DNA of 42,910 bases from Candidatus Hydrogenedentota bacterium (GTDB taxonomy: Bacteria; Hydrogenedentota; Hydrogenedentia; Hydrogenedentiales; CAITNO01), in the NCBI GenBank assembly GCA_903922535.1, contig CAIXUF010001271.1, forward strand, positions 1 through 42,910, given 5' to 3'. Position numbers and translations under genes: made by a program. Below are positions 15,736 to 24,407 of the stretch, in pieces. The notes beneath the pieces were generated by a model, which ran no database searches, was not told where the DNA came from, and saw only the letters and a list, made by a program, of their open reading frames with translations. Position 1 is the stretch's first letter, and the number at the start of each line of letters is the position of its first letter.

Positions 15736-18687
15736 ATGAACAGAACCGTTTGCCGCGGGCGTGTGAAAGCCGCATTTCGCCTGAACAGACACCTGACCGC
15801 AGTGGCCTGTTCTCTCGCGTGTGTGTTGGCTGTGGCGGGCTGTGCCAACAAGACCCCGCCGGCCGATGTGTCGAGTTTCAGCGCAACCGCCGGGGACAAG
15901 CAGGTTGTCCTGACGTGGACGCTCCCGTCGGACGCCAATTTCAGCGGCGTCAAGATTCAGCGAAAGACCGCCACGGCGCCGACCTCCGCGACGGACGGCA
16001 CCACCGCCTATGACGGCGCCGGCGCAACGTTCACTGACACAAACCTGGACAACGGGCAGACTTACTGCTACGGGGCGTACGCGTACAACGCCAGCCACAT
16101 CTACTCGGCAGGGGTGCAGACATCGGCCCTGCCGACCAGCGCCACAGCGCAGGCCGAGACACTCTCGGAATTGGCCGATCTCAAGACCAGCGTGTCCTCG
16201 TTCCCCAGCACGGTCTTTGATGACCCGGCGAAGGCCGCGCTCGAAGGGGATTTGGCGCAAATCGACGGGCTGTACCGTGCCGGTGACATTTGCGGGGCGG
16301 CCGACGCGACCAAGACATACCTGGCCGATCTTCAGGGTCTTCGCCATGACGCATCAAAATCCGTCGCGGAGATTCTGTACAACTCGGGCCGGATGCTCCG
16401 GTACGACATGCTGTCAACGGCGTCCGCAAAGGCATTGTGCGCGGACAGTGCGCGGATCGGCACGGAAGCCGCCGCCGATCTGAATCCGGCCACGTCGGAT
16501 CTGGGCCAGGTCGAGGCAACGTTCAGCTTCGGCGAGCCGAAAGTCTTCACCGCCCAGGGCGACGGCGAGGTGTACACCACCCTGAACCTGCCGGGGCTCA
16601 GCACGGGCACGACCGACGTGGGGCTGCCGGCCATTCCCGTGGTGACGCGGCTGGTTGCGGTTCCGGACGGCGCCACCGTGGAGACCTCCGTGACGGTCGA
16701 TGAGGCGGAACAGATCCTGCTGAACGCGCTTCCGACGCAGGAGCCCGGCATCGCATCATCGCAGCAGCCCGGGGTAATGCGTGACATTGCGCCGCCGCCT
16801 TTCACCAAGGATGAGGCCTTCTACGCGCAGGACGCGCTTTACCCGCCGAACACGGCGACCGTTTCGGACCTTGGGAGCGCGCGCGGCCTGCACATTGTCC
16901 GCCTGGATGTTCCGGCCGGACAATTCAACCCCGCAACCAACACGCTGCACCTTTTCAAATCCAGCAATGTAAAGCTCACATTCACGGGCGGCCAGGGGAC
17001 CTATGGGACCTATGACCCGTCGAACCTTTTCGAGCCGCTGCAGACGGTGCAGAACGCGCTGCTGCTCAATTCGCCCGTGCTGGTGAACCTTAAGCCGCAG
17101 CCGTTCAAGGGCAGCAAGGAAGGCGCGGAACTGCTGATTGTCACGCACGCCAAGTTTCTGGAATCGGCCAACACGCTTGCGCAGTTCAAGACGAACTCCG
17201 GCATAATCACCAATGTGGTTCAGGTCGGGCTCAACGCCGCGATGCCCTCATCGGCGGATATCCGCAATCTGATTGTGAACTACTGGAACAACAGCCAGAT
17301 AAAGTTCTCCTATGTGCTGCTTGTCGGCGACGTGAACTATATCGCACCGTATTATTTCATCGGCGGGAAAGGCACGGGGCCGGGGGGCGAACCGTGGCCG
17401 CCTTCCGACTTCGCCTACTCCACGCTCGGGGATCCGGCAGCCCTGTCCACGTCCGACTGGGTCGTGGGACGCCTTCCGGTGAACGAAACCGCCGAGGCGG
17501 ACGCGGCGGTCAACAAGATCATCGATTACGAGAAGAACCCCCCGACCTCGGCCGATTTCTACAAGCACGTCACGCTGTGCACCGATTTCGAATGCTGCCA
17601 GCAGCCGCTCTATGGTTTTCCGGGACTGTTCGACTTCAACCCCCCGCTGTTGCAGGGGGTGGAACAGCAGCCGTTCCTCAAGCCGCTCGAGACCGCCAAG
17701 GGCGTCCTGGAATCCCGGGGATTCAATGTGCAGCGGCTCTATATTGAATCGGTGGACGCCGGCGATCCGCACGCCACCCCGCCCAGGCCCGCGTACACCG
17801 CAGACATGGCCCCCCGGGCCTTCTGTGACGGAAGCCTGCTTCCCGCGGACATCGGAAGCAATCCTCCCGGACAGGAGTATGCGGCTTCGGAAACGGCCAA
17901 ATTGACAACGGCCTGGAATGAGGGCCGAATCTTCATCTTCTACAACTCCCACGGCTACTGCAACGGGCCCGGATGGTGGGGGACGCCGTTTGCCTACTGG
18001 GATGCGGACGGGCTTGCACAAGACAAACCGCTGCCCGTGGTCTTCAGCACCACGTGTGACTCCGGTTTCTACGATCTGGAACTCAACCCGTCCTGCGACC
18101 CCATCACCGCAAACCCCTGCTTTGCCGAAGAGTTGATTCGGGCCGACCGGCGCGGCGCGGTGAGCATTATCGCCGCCCCGCGCGAAACGCTCATCTACGT
18201 CAACGGCCATCTTACGGAGGGCTATGCCAGCGCGATCAAGTATTTCGGGACAACCACCAAGATGCGGCTTGCGGACGTGTTCCTGTGGGGCCAGGGGTGG
18301 GTTGTCGGTTCGTGCGATTCCAACGACGCCCGGACGCACAACCACCTGTACCACATATTCGGGGATCCGTCCCTGCGCATCCGCATGCAGAAACCGCCCG
18401 TCACCCTGGTTACGACAGGGGTGAAGGTGTTGTTGCCGGCGGCGGGGCACCTGACAGTGAACTTCCCCACGGACGGCGTGACGATAACGGCATATCTCAA
18501 CGGGGTGAGCAACCAACCGGTTCCCGTGGGCCGCGGCATCGTCAAGGATGGCGTGGCCACGCTGCAAATGTTGACCACGCGGTTTGCCAACACCGTTGCC
18601 GTGGGAAGCACTCTCCAGCTTGTGGCAACGCATCCGGACGCGCTGCCGGTTTCCGTCCAGGCCTCGGTGGAGCAACCAGCATTGTAA
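15736..18687 (+). CDS. Gingipain-type (C25) cysteine peptidase lipoprotein
   Basis: A 983-residue lipoprotein. The signal peptide ends in LAVAGC with lipidated Cys36. A fibronectin type III-like domain follows at about 42-140 (DKQVVLTWTLPSD), then a helical segment, then the propeptide-like region (AIPVVTRLVAVP) and the C25 catalytic domain at about 465-890. The His of YNSHGYCNG is residue 739 and the Cys of FSTTCDSGFY is residue 774, the His-Cys dyad spacing seen in gingipains. HIFGDPSLRIR closes the domain, again typical of C25 members. AGAGG precedes the ATG. The substrate is unknown; no type IX sorting domain is obvious at the C-terminus, and lipid anchoring is the clear export signal. 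It sits just upstream of the sigma-like membrane protein, so one could speculate that it processes surface proteins that are sensed there. Confidence 0.87.
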   Translation: MNRTVCRGRVKAAFRLNRHLTAVACSLACVLAVAGCANKTPPADVSSFSATAGDKQVVLTWTLPSDANFSGVKIQRKTATAPTSATDGTTAYDGAGATFTDTNLDNGQTYCYGAYAYNASHIYSAGVQTSALPTSATAQAETLSELADLKTSVSSFPSTVFDDPAKAALEGDLAQIDGLYRAGDICGAADATKTYLADLQGLRHDASKSVAEILYNSGRMLRYDMLSTASAKALCADSARIGTEAAADLNPATSDLGQVEATFSFGEPKVFTAQGDGEVYTTLNLPGLSTGTTDVGLPAIPVVTRLVAVPDGATVETSVTVDEAEQILLNALPTQEPGIASSQQPGVMRDIAPPPFTKDEAFYAQDALYPPNTATVSDLGSARGLHIVRLDVPAGQFNPATNTLHLFKSSNVKLTFTGGQGTYGTYDPSNLFEPLQTVQNALLLNSPVLVNLKPQPFKGSKEGAELLIVTHAKFLESANTLAQFKTNSGIITNVVQVGLNAAMPSSADIRNLIVNYWNNSQIKFSYVLLVGDVNYIAPYYFIGGKGTGPGGEPWPPSDFAYSTLGDPAALSTSDWVVGRLPVNETAEADAAVNKIIDYEKNPPTSADFYKHVTLCTDFECCQQPLYGFPGLFDFNPPLLQGVEQQPFLKPLETAKGVLESRGFNVQRLYIESVDAGDPHATPPRPAYTADMAPRAFCDGSLLPADIGSNPPGQEYAASETAKLTTAWNEGRIFIFYNSHGYCNGPGWWGTPFAYWDADGLAQDKPLPVVFSTTCDSGFYDLELNPSCDPITANPCFAEELIRADRRGAVSIIAAPRETLIYVNGHLTEGYASAIKYFGTTTKMRLADVFLWGQGWVVGSCDSNDARTHNHLYHIFGDPSLRIRMQKPPVTLVTTGVKVLLPAAGHLTVNFPTDGVTITAYLNGVSNQPVPVGRGIVKDGVATLQMLTTRFANTVAVGSTLQLVATHPDALPVSVQASVEQPAL

Positions 18688-19052
18688 CGGCCAACAAACG
18701 ACAGCATACCCGCGGTTTGGCGGCGCCGGAAATGATCAGACAGCCATCAGGGGGCGGTGCCGCGCGTTGAAGGAGGACCGCGGCCAATATCGGTGAACGA
18801 CAGGCGCGGCCGCCAACCGCACCTTTTTCCGAACGCCTGCGGGCGGCCCATTCATGGCCAGTTCCAGCGATCCGGTCCGGTCTTCAACTGTCCCATCGTG
18901 GGACTTGACCCTGTGTGCCGCCTCTCGCATAATGGTGGCTGTTGGGGCACCGTGCGGCCATTCCCCTCCGCAGGAGCCCTTTGTCGCGCGGGAGCAAGGT
19001 GTGTCTAGGCAGGCCCGGGCAGCGCCCGACAGGGCCGGAAGCAAGGGGCAAC
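18688..19052 (+). promoter_or_regulatory. Strong promoter and 113-base leader of the second sigma-like gene
   Basis: TTGACC (18905-18910), an optimal 17-bp spacer and CATAAT (18928-18933): five of six matches in each box, the best sigma-70 promoter I see in the window. Transcription would start near 18940, leaving a 113-base leader. The leader contains the hairpin CGGGC-AGC-GCCCG and an AAGGGG ribosome site before the GTG at 19053. The rest of the 365-base spacer holds no recognisable gene. Confidence 0.7.
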
Positions 19053-21254
19053 GTGTTCGGATTCGGCACAGCGAACAAAGAGAAGGCTGCGATACGGCGG
19101 ATCTTCAAGGGGCATCAGGATGCGTTCCGCCAGATCGTGGAGCAATATCAGCCGGTGGTGTACGCGATTGCCCTGGCCCAGTCCGGCAGCGTTGTCATTG
19201 CCGACAAGGCTGTCGTCGCCGCGTTCCGGCAGGCCTTTGAAAGACTGGTTTCCCTCACGGACGCCAGGCGTCTGGGCCACTGGCTGTGCGCCATTACCCA
19301 CAAGGAAACCGACCTGCTCACGGCGGCTCGCGGCAACGGCCGCCTCAAGCCGCGGGATCGCGACCCCTCGGCAAAACTGGTTGATCTCGCCTGGCTCCAG
19401 TCGGAGTTGATTGACCCGCTCAACGAGGAGCTGGGACCGTTCTCCCTGCAGCAGCGCAAGGGACTGCTGCTCAGCGTGCTGTGCGGCGCCACCCCGCGCA
19501 CCATCGCCGACTACCTCAAGATTGACGCCAAAGAGGCCGCCGAAAACCTGGCGCGCACCCGCGAAAAGCTTGACAGGAAATTCCTGCGCGAAGTAGCCGG
19601 CGCGCTCGCCCCCGAGATAAACAGCAAGGAGCGCATGGTCCACATCATGCGCGAGGTCGCCGGTGACGCGGCCGCCATCAAGGCCGCGCGGGAGACCCAC
19701 CTGGGCCGGTCCGGGGGCTGCGGGCGTTCCCTGTTTATGGGTGCGGCCGCACTGCTCCTGCTGGCCGCCGCCGGATTCTACGTGCACAGGGCCTATTTTA
19801 CCCCGCCCGGGCAGGCGCCCCTCCAGACGCCATGGTCGTCCACCGAGCCGGCCGAACAGGAAACGCCGGCGCCCAGCAACTATTCCCTCAGCGGCCGCGT
19901 CGTGGACCGGCGCTTCCTCAACGGCATCCCCGGCCTGACCGCCAGCGCGGGGGACAAGTCGGCCGAAACGGACTCCTTCGGCGGCTTTGAAATAAAGGAC
20001 GTGACCCGCGGCGAGTACGAGGTGGTGATCTCCCATAATGGTGAGGTGCTCTCCAAGGGCAACATCATGCACACGGAGAAACGCAACGCGAAACTGCAGA
20101 TCGACGTGACGGACAAGGTGCCCGCGCGCTTCACCTTCCGCGCCAGGGTCACCGACGCCAAGACCGGCCAGGCCCTCCCCAGCTTCGAGACCGCGGCCTG
20201 CAAAGACGCGCAGCAGATGATGCCGCCCTACCTGCTCAACGAGTTCCAGCCCCAGTCCAATCCCGACGGCCTGCTGGTGGACCGGTATGTGACCTATGGC
20301 ACCTATTCCCTCTATGTCCGCGCCGAGGGCTATGCGCCCCTGCCCAGCACGGTCAACATCGGCGACGGATGGAACAACGACACGGTGCATGAAGTGCGCC
20401 TGCTGCGCGCCGCCACCATCCAGGGCCGCGTCTACGGCGCCAACGAACTGACCATACAGGACGCGCGCATCATGCCGCGCGAGGGCAACCCGGAGAGTCT
20501 CGCGCGCAACCGGATTTTCTACGCCACCACCGACGCCAACGGGCTCTTCGCCATCTCCGGCCTGCCCGTCGGCGTGAACTGGTTCCTTGTTGACCACCGC
20601 TCTGGCGGCATTGCCCACGCCGTCGTCGTCAGCGAACCGGGCAAGGTCACCGAGATCAAAATCCAGATGCCCAAAAAGGGTTCACTGACCGGCGACATCA
20701 CCGTGGACGGTTGTCCCTCCAAATTCAGCCAGTTCCGCGTCGCCAACGGCATGGTCGCTGGCAACCGCCTGGTGGAGCCCCAGTACAATTCGCCCGGCGC
20801 CTATGAGGTGCCCAAACTCCCGCCCGGAGAGCTGACCATCCTCGCCAGCGTCGCCCCGCCGGACGGCGCGCCCTGGTTTGACCGCGTCTACGTCCGCAAC
20901 ATTACCCTGGACCTGGACCAGCCGACCTGGCTTGACTTCAACTACGCCACCGGCGCCAACAAACTTGCCGGCGCGGTCACCCTGCGCGGCGCGCCCCCCA
21001 AGTCCGCCTTCGTCGAACTGAGCCTGTTCCGGCCCGACGCGGCCAATGTCGAGCGCCTCTATTTCGACATCGGCGCAACCGGGGCCTTCACCGTTGGCAA
21101 TCTGCCCGCGGGCAAAGGCGAGGTGACGGTGTACTGCTCCAACAAGGCCATGGGCAAGCCGGACTTTTCCGCCTCCCGCGGCTCCATGGAAAAATCCACC
21201 AAACCTTTCGAGTTCGTCGAGGCCCGCGACATCCGGCTCGATTTTGCCCTGTAG
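19053..21254 (+). CDS. Degenerate sigma-like membrane protein with exported carboxypeptidase-regulatory-like repeats
   Basis: A 733-residue protein with the same plan as the 1300-residue sigma fusion at 8733-12635. Residues about 15-95 follow sigma region 2 (AFRQIVEQYQPVVYAIAL; LGHWLCAITHKETDLL) and residues about 125-180 follow region 4 with an HTH-like ATPRTIADYLKIDAKEAAENL. The acidic core-binding signature of region 2.2 (usually DAEDLVQE) is replaced by IADKAVVAAF, so binding to core RNA polymerase may be lost or changed. One clear membrane segment lies at about 226-243 (LFMGAAALLLLAAAGF). At least four beta-sandwich repeats follow (GGFEIKDVTRGEYEVV; GLFAISGLPVGVNWF). I choose GTG 19053 because AAGGGG lies just upstream; the open frame reaches 18942. 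Function is unknown; an anti-sigma-like or sensory role is inference. Confidence 0.75.
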   Translation: MFGFGTANKEKAAIRRIFKGHQDAFRQIVEQYQPVVYAIALAQSGSVVIADKAVVAAFRQAFERLVSLTDARRLGHWLCAITHKETDLLTAARGNGRLKPRDRDPSAKLVDLAWLQSELIDPLNEELGPFSLQQRKGLLLSVLCGATPRTIADYLKIDAKEAAENLARTREKLDRKFLREVAGALAPEINSKERMVHIMREVAGDAAAIKAARETHLGRSGGCGRSLFMGAAALLLLAAAGFYVHRAYFTPPGQAPLQTPWSSTEPAEQETPAPSNYSLSGRVVDRRFLNGIPGLTASAGDKSAETDSFGGFEIKDVTRGEYEVVISHNGEVLSKGNIMHTEKRNAKLQIDVTDKVPARFTFRARVTDAKTGQALPSFETAACKDAQQMMPPYLLNEFQPQSNPDGLLVDRYVTYGTYSLYVRAEGYAPLPSTVNIGDGWNNDTVHEVRLLRAATIQGRVYGANELTIQDARIMPREGNPESLARNRIFYATTDANGLFAISGLPVGVNWFLVDHRSGGIAHAVVVSEPGKVTEIKIQMPKKGSLTGDITVDGCPSKFSQFRVANGMVAGNRLVEPQYNSPGAYEVPKLPPGELTILASVAPPDGAPWFDRVYVRNITLDLDQPTWLDFNYATGANKLAGAVTLRGAPPKSAFVELSLFRPDAANVERLYFDIGATGAFTVGNLPAGKGEVTVYCSNKAMGKPDFSASRGSMEKSTKPFEFVEARDIRLDFAL

Positions 21255-21368
21255 GAAAGGGTGACGGGTGAATTCTTCTGAACCAAGAACACCCTCCCTC
21301 GCAAAAGGTACGGGTAATAAGCCGAACCCTCGCTCCTGCTTCGCTGAATGCACCGCGTAGGTCGTCGG

Positions 21369-21415
21369 TTCCCGTCCACACGGGAAGGACGCATGGGAGA
21401 GGGAGATTACTCCCT
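21369..21415. repeat. Two tight hairpins downstream of the second sigma-like gene
   Basis: TTCCCGT-CCAC-ACGGGAA (21369-21386, 7-bp perfect stem) and AGGGAG-ATTA-CTCCCT (21400-21415, 6-bp stem). They may end transcription from the left or from both sides. Only a short T-poor tail follows. Confidence 0.45.
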
Positions 21416-21465
21416 TGTCTTGAGCATCGATGCCTCACACTCCGCACTTCCGTCCGAGCACGGGT

Positions 21466-22416
21466 TCACTTGAAATGATAGCCTTGATTGAACGGGGTGG
21501 GTTTTACCTTGTAGATGTAGGGTTTCGGGGGCGGAGGCGGCCCGGTTCTTGTGGGAACGATGCAGGGCATGTACGGGGGAACCGCTGGCAAGGGATCGTT
21601 GACCGTTGACCGTGCGGACTTTGGCGCGGGACTGGGTGCTGCGGGCTGGGAAGCATGGGAATCGGCGGGAGTATGGGGCGGGCCATCGGCCCGTGCTTCC
21701 TCTTGCGCTTCGGTCTCGTCCTTCGCTGACGCTACGGAGGATTCCTTATCCGCTGCCTCCGACGGGTCTGGGGCCGGATCCGGGGACTGGGCTTCCGTCT
21801 GCGCGGGGGTGGCCGCAGCGGCAGCTTCGAGTTCGGCGCTGGTCGGACGGCGATAGGGGGGGAAATCGTAGAAATTGTCCTCGTCGGCGAAAAAGTCGGG
21901 GTCGTTGAGGTCAATGCCGACCTCCTCGATGAGGGCTTGACGGAATTTGTAGTCATCCAGGGGGGTGTAGGGCTTTGCCGTGCCCGAAATATTCCTCTCC
22001 CCCGGGGTTTTGGGTGCTTCGTTGGATGAGGGGATCGGTGGGGTGAGTTTGTTGGCGGTGTCTTCGAGGTCTTTGAGCGAGCGGCGCTGGCGGTCGTGGG
22101 TCTTGCCAATTTGTTCAGCGAGTTTGGGCTCGACCGTGGCCGGTGGAGAGGCGCTGGCCGCCAATGGCTGGCTGGGCGTTGACGGCGGGGACGAAAGGCT
22201 GGATTCTTGGGCAAAATCCGGGGTGAGGCTCCGTTCGAGGCGGCTGGACAGGGTGTGGTGCAGGAGATAGTCCCGGACGCGGAGCGTGAGGAAGGTATTT
22301 TCGGGGATTTGGCGGTCGGTAAAGCATTGCTGGAAGGATTGAACCAGATCGGCGGCGGTTCGGCGCTCTTCGGGGTCCATCCAGGGTTCGCCTTGGGCGA
22401 GGTCGCTGAGCTTCAT
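21466..22416 (-). CDS. Proline/alanine-rich hypothetical protein
   Basis: A 316-residue protein that I do not recognise. The N-terminal 65 residues look folded and helical (MKLSDLAQGEPWMDPEERR; DLVQSFQQCF; LRVRDYLLHH). From about residue 68 it becomes Pro-, Ser- and Ala-rich low-complexity sequence, interrupted by an acidic block near 190-215 (EEVGIDLNDPDFFADEDN). It ends in PPPPPKPYIYKVKP. There is no signal peptide or membrane segment. I start at ATG 22416 because AGGAGA lies seven bases upstream; the open frame continues to 22602 without support. It stands alone, with dnaN the next gene in the same direction. The N-terminal block could be a small interaction domain on a disordered tail. 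Confidence 0.65.
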   Translation of the reverse strand: MKLSDLAQGEPWMDPEERRTAADLVQSFQQCFTDRQIPENTFLTLRVRDYLLHHTLSSRLERSLTPDFAQESSLSSPPSTPSQPLAASASPPATVEPKLAEQIGKTHDRQRRSLKDLEDTANKLTPPIPSSNEAPKTPGERNISGTAKPYTPLDDYKFRQALIEEVGIDLNDPDFFADEDNFYDFPPYRRPTSAELEAAAAATPAQTEAQSPDPAPDPSEAADKESSVASAKDETEAQEEARADGPPHTPADSHASQPAAPSPAPKSARSTVNDPLPAVPPYMPCIVPTRTGPPPPPKPYIYKVKPTPFNQGYHFK

Positions 22417-23221
22417 GGCAGGGTCTCCTGTGGAAAGTGGGGTTGGCAAACCGGTTCTTTGGAAGCCGGCAGGGACGCTCCGGCCTGCCCGAAACGGTCG
22501 GTCAGTCCCAGTGTTGTAAAAAGTAGTCCCTATAAGATCTGCACCAAGTGTTGCATTTCTTATGTGAGTGTGCGCGGATAGTAGACAGGAAAGAAGGGGC
22601 ATTGTTAACCACGGAATACACGCAACCGCTTATAAATAGCGTATAAAGGATAAAAACGCCGAGATGGGAAAGTTGATGTTTTAAATTTTAGTATGGAACA
22701 TGGGACAATGGTGTGCAGGGATTATGGGTTGAAAAGGGTATGTTATAACCACGGAATACGCGGAAATACAGGGAAATACGGACAACACAGGGATTATGTT
22801 CAGAGAATTCAGAATACGCAGAGGCTTTATCGAATGTTACATATTATTGTCTGAAAAGGATAATTACTCATAACAGAAATGCTCGACAACAAGGCTGCAA
22901 TCACAGAATTGGGAGATGAAAGGGAGAGCGAAACCACAGCGTGGACCGCCGTGAAGTGCGGCGGCAACAGTGCCGCTTTGGATGTGACGGCCACAGCAAC
23001 CAAAGCGGTGTCGCCGCCACCGCACGCCACCTGCCGTTTGGACGGCGTAGCCAACTGTACGGAAATGGGAATGAGTGAGAGAACAGGAATTCAATGCGTA
23101 AACATTCTAGTGTCAACGGCAGAAAGAGCGCTGGACGGCTCCGCCATCAACAAGACGCCCTGCTCTCAAAGCGTGCGGACAAAATAGATTTGACTTTTCT
23201 CGACACTAATTACGGATACTG
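22417..23221. other. 805-base AT-richer spacer with repeats
   Basis: No convincing gene. The composition is visibly more AT-rich than the flanking genes. AACCACGGAATAC occurs at 22607-22619 and again at 22747-22759, the second followed by degenerate copies (cggaaatacagggaaatacgg). A long palindromic element lies at 22956-23025. A 102-codon open frame at 22879-23187 runs across the palindrome and looks non-coding. Confidence 0.6.
22956..23025. repeat. REP-like palindromic element
   Basis: CCGCTTTGG (22973-22981) pairs perfectly with CCAAAGCGG (23000-23008). Further out GTGCGG (22956-22961) pairs with CCGCAC (23020-23025), with imperfect pairing between. The two arms make a cruciform or hairpin of about 70 bases, the form of extragenic palindromic repeats. 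Confidence 0.6.
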
Positions 23222-23269
23222 ATAAAAATGCCACGGCCCGAGAATCCTTGGTGGAACCTCGGGCCGCGG
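23222..23269 (-). terminator. Intrinsic terminator of dnaN
   Basis: Read on the minus strand, CCGCGGCCCGAG and CTCGGGCCGTGG form a 12-bp stem with one mismatch around a 15-base loop, followed by CATTTTTATC. It begins about 25 bases after the dnaN stop codon. Confidence 0.85.
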
Positions 23270-23294
23270 TTGAACCGTTATGCTTGTCCGTGCC

Positions 23295-24407
23295 TCAGAT
23301 GCGGATGGGCATGACCACGTTGACGTAGTTGTCCTGGGGGGCATCGGTGTACGGCTTGATGATACCGGGGCTGGAGGTGTCCTTCAGAAGCAGACAGACT
23401 TTTTCACCGGCAATGAAGCGCAGCACGTCGAGAATGAATGCCGGGTTAAAGGCAATTTCCACCGCCTCGCCGTCGTAACTGCTCTCTATTTCGTCCTCGA
23501 ACTCGCCGACTTCGGGGGTTTTCACCTGGACTTTGAGCGCGCCATTGCCCGCAACCACCCGCACACTGCGGAATTTATCGCTGGTAACCGCCAAGGAGAG
23601 GCGCATCGTGCGAATGAACTCGTCCGTCTTCACAACCACTTCGCGATCGTGCTTTTTCGGCACCACGGCGTCGTAATTCGGGAAATTCCCCTCAATCAGG
23701 GCCGAAACAATGCGCAGGCGGTCAAAGGCAAAGGCCGCATGGCTTTCCTCCACCCACACATCCACCGTGGAATCGCCGTCGGACGACAGCAGCGTTTCCA
23801 ATTCGTGAATCATCTTCGCGGGAATAATCACCCGCACATCGTTGGCGTCCACCTCCTCGTCTGCCACCGCCATGCTCATGCGTCGTCCATCCGTCGCCAC
23901 CACCGTCAGCTTCCCGTTCCGCAGTTCAAACAACAACCCCGTCAGGTTGTATCGTGACTGGTCGCTGCAGATGGCAAAAGACGTCTTCTGAAATATGTTC
24001 TTTAGCATGGACTGCTTGAGCACCATGGCCCCCGCCTCCGGGAAGGTCTTTACCGGCGGAAACTCGTCCGGCGCCTGGCAGAACAGCTTCGTGCACACCT
24101 TGCCGCAGCGCAGCTCCGCCACATTGTTCTCTATAAGTTCCAGCGTCACATCGGCGTCGCCGGGCAGTTCCGCCAGAATCATCGAAATGCGCTGGCATTG
24201 CACCGTCATCGCGCCCGGCCGCTCCACAGCGCAGTCCGTTTCCGATTCAATGCTGATTTTCAGGTCCGTAGCCGTCAGTTTCACCGACGACTCACCTGTT
24301 TCCAAGAGTATGTGCGAGAGAATGGGCAACGCACTCTTGGAAGCCACCACGCTCTTGACCTTGTTCACCGCCGCCAGCAGGTCCACACGTGAAAGGGTGA
24401 TCTTCAT
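23295..24407 (-). CDS. dnaN: DNA polymerase III beta subunit (sliding clamp)
   Basis: DnaN is the ring-shaped processivity clamp that tethers the replicase and repair polymerases to DNA. The 370-residue product has the usual length and three-domain layout. It starts MKITLSRVDLLAAVNKV and contains LPILSHILLE, the FEL...TDGRRMS region of domain 2 (about 160-180), IEGNFPNYDAVVP near 240 and ends NYVNVVMPIRI, the conserved C-terminal form. GGAGACG lies just before the ATG. The gene is monocistronic here, ending in a strong intrinsic terminator. dnaA, recF and gyrB are not adjacent, unlike the classical origin cluster, but the upstream spacer carries DnaA boxes. Confidence 0.98.
   Translation of the reverse strand: MKITLSRVDLLAAVNKVKSVVASKSALPILSHILLETGESSVKLTATDLKISIESETDCAVERPGAMTVQCQRISMILAELPGDADVTLELIENNVAELRCGKVCTKLFCQAPDEFPPVKTFPEAGAMVLKQSMLKNIFQKTSFAICSDQSRYNLTGLLFELRNGKLTVVATDGRRMSMAVADEEVDANDVRVIIPAKMIHELETLLSSDGDSTVDVWVEESHAAFAFDRLRIVSALIEGNFPNYDAVVPKKHDREVVVKTDEFIRTMRLSLAVTSDKFRSVRVVAGNGALKVQVKTPEVGEFEDEIESSYDGEAVEIAFNPAFILDVLRFIAGEKVCLLLKDTSSPGIIKPYTDAPQDNYVNVVMPIRI

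Noticed and set aside
19005..19050. Signal recognition particle RNA-like stretch (CAGGGCCGGAAGCAAGGGGCAACG) before the second sigma-like gene
   Set aside because: It has a GGAA tetraloop-like core and a strong promoter upstream, but the conserved closing pair CC-GGAA-GG is broken (GC follows GGAA), the AGCA side of the symmetric loop is not in place, and I could not form a convincing lower stem. A covariance-model search would settle it.
21335..21425. tRNA-like segment with AGGTCGTCGGTTC
   Set aside because: The T-arm cannot pair correctly, no acceptor stem or anticodon arm can be built, and the sequence is better explained by two simple hairpins.
22416..22602. N-terminal extension of the proline-rich protein
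   Set aside because: A clear AGGAGA site supports ATG 22416; the extension reads through an AT-richer region without coding character.
22879..23187. 102-codon open frame near the origin
   Set aside because: It crosses the palindromic repeat, has no ribosome site and an unconvincing amino-acid composition; treated as spacer.
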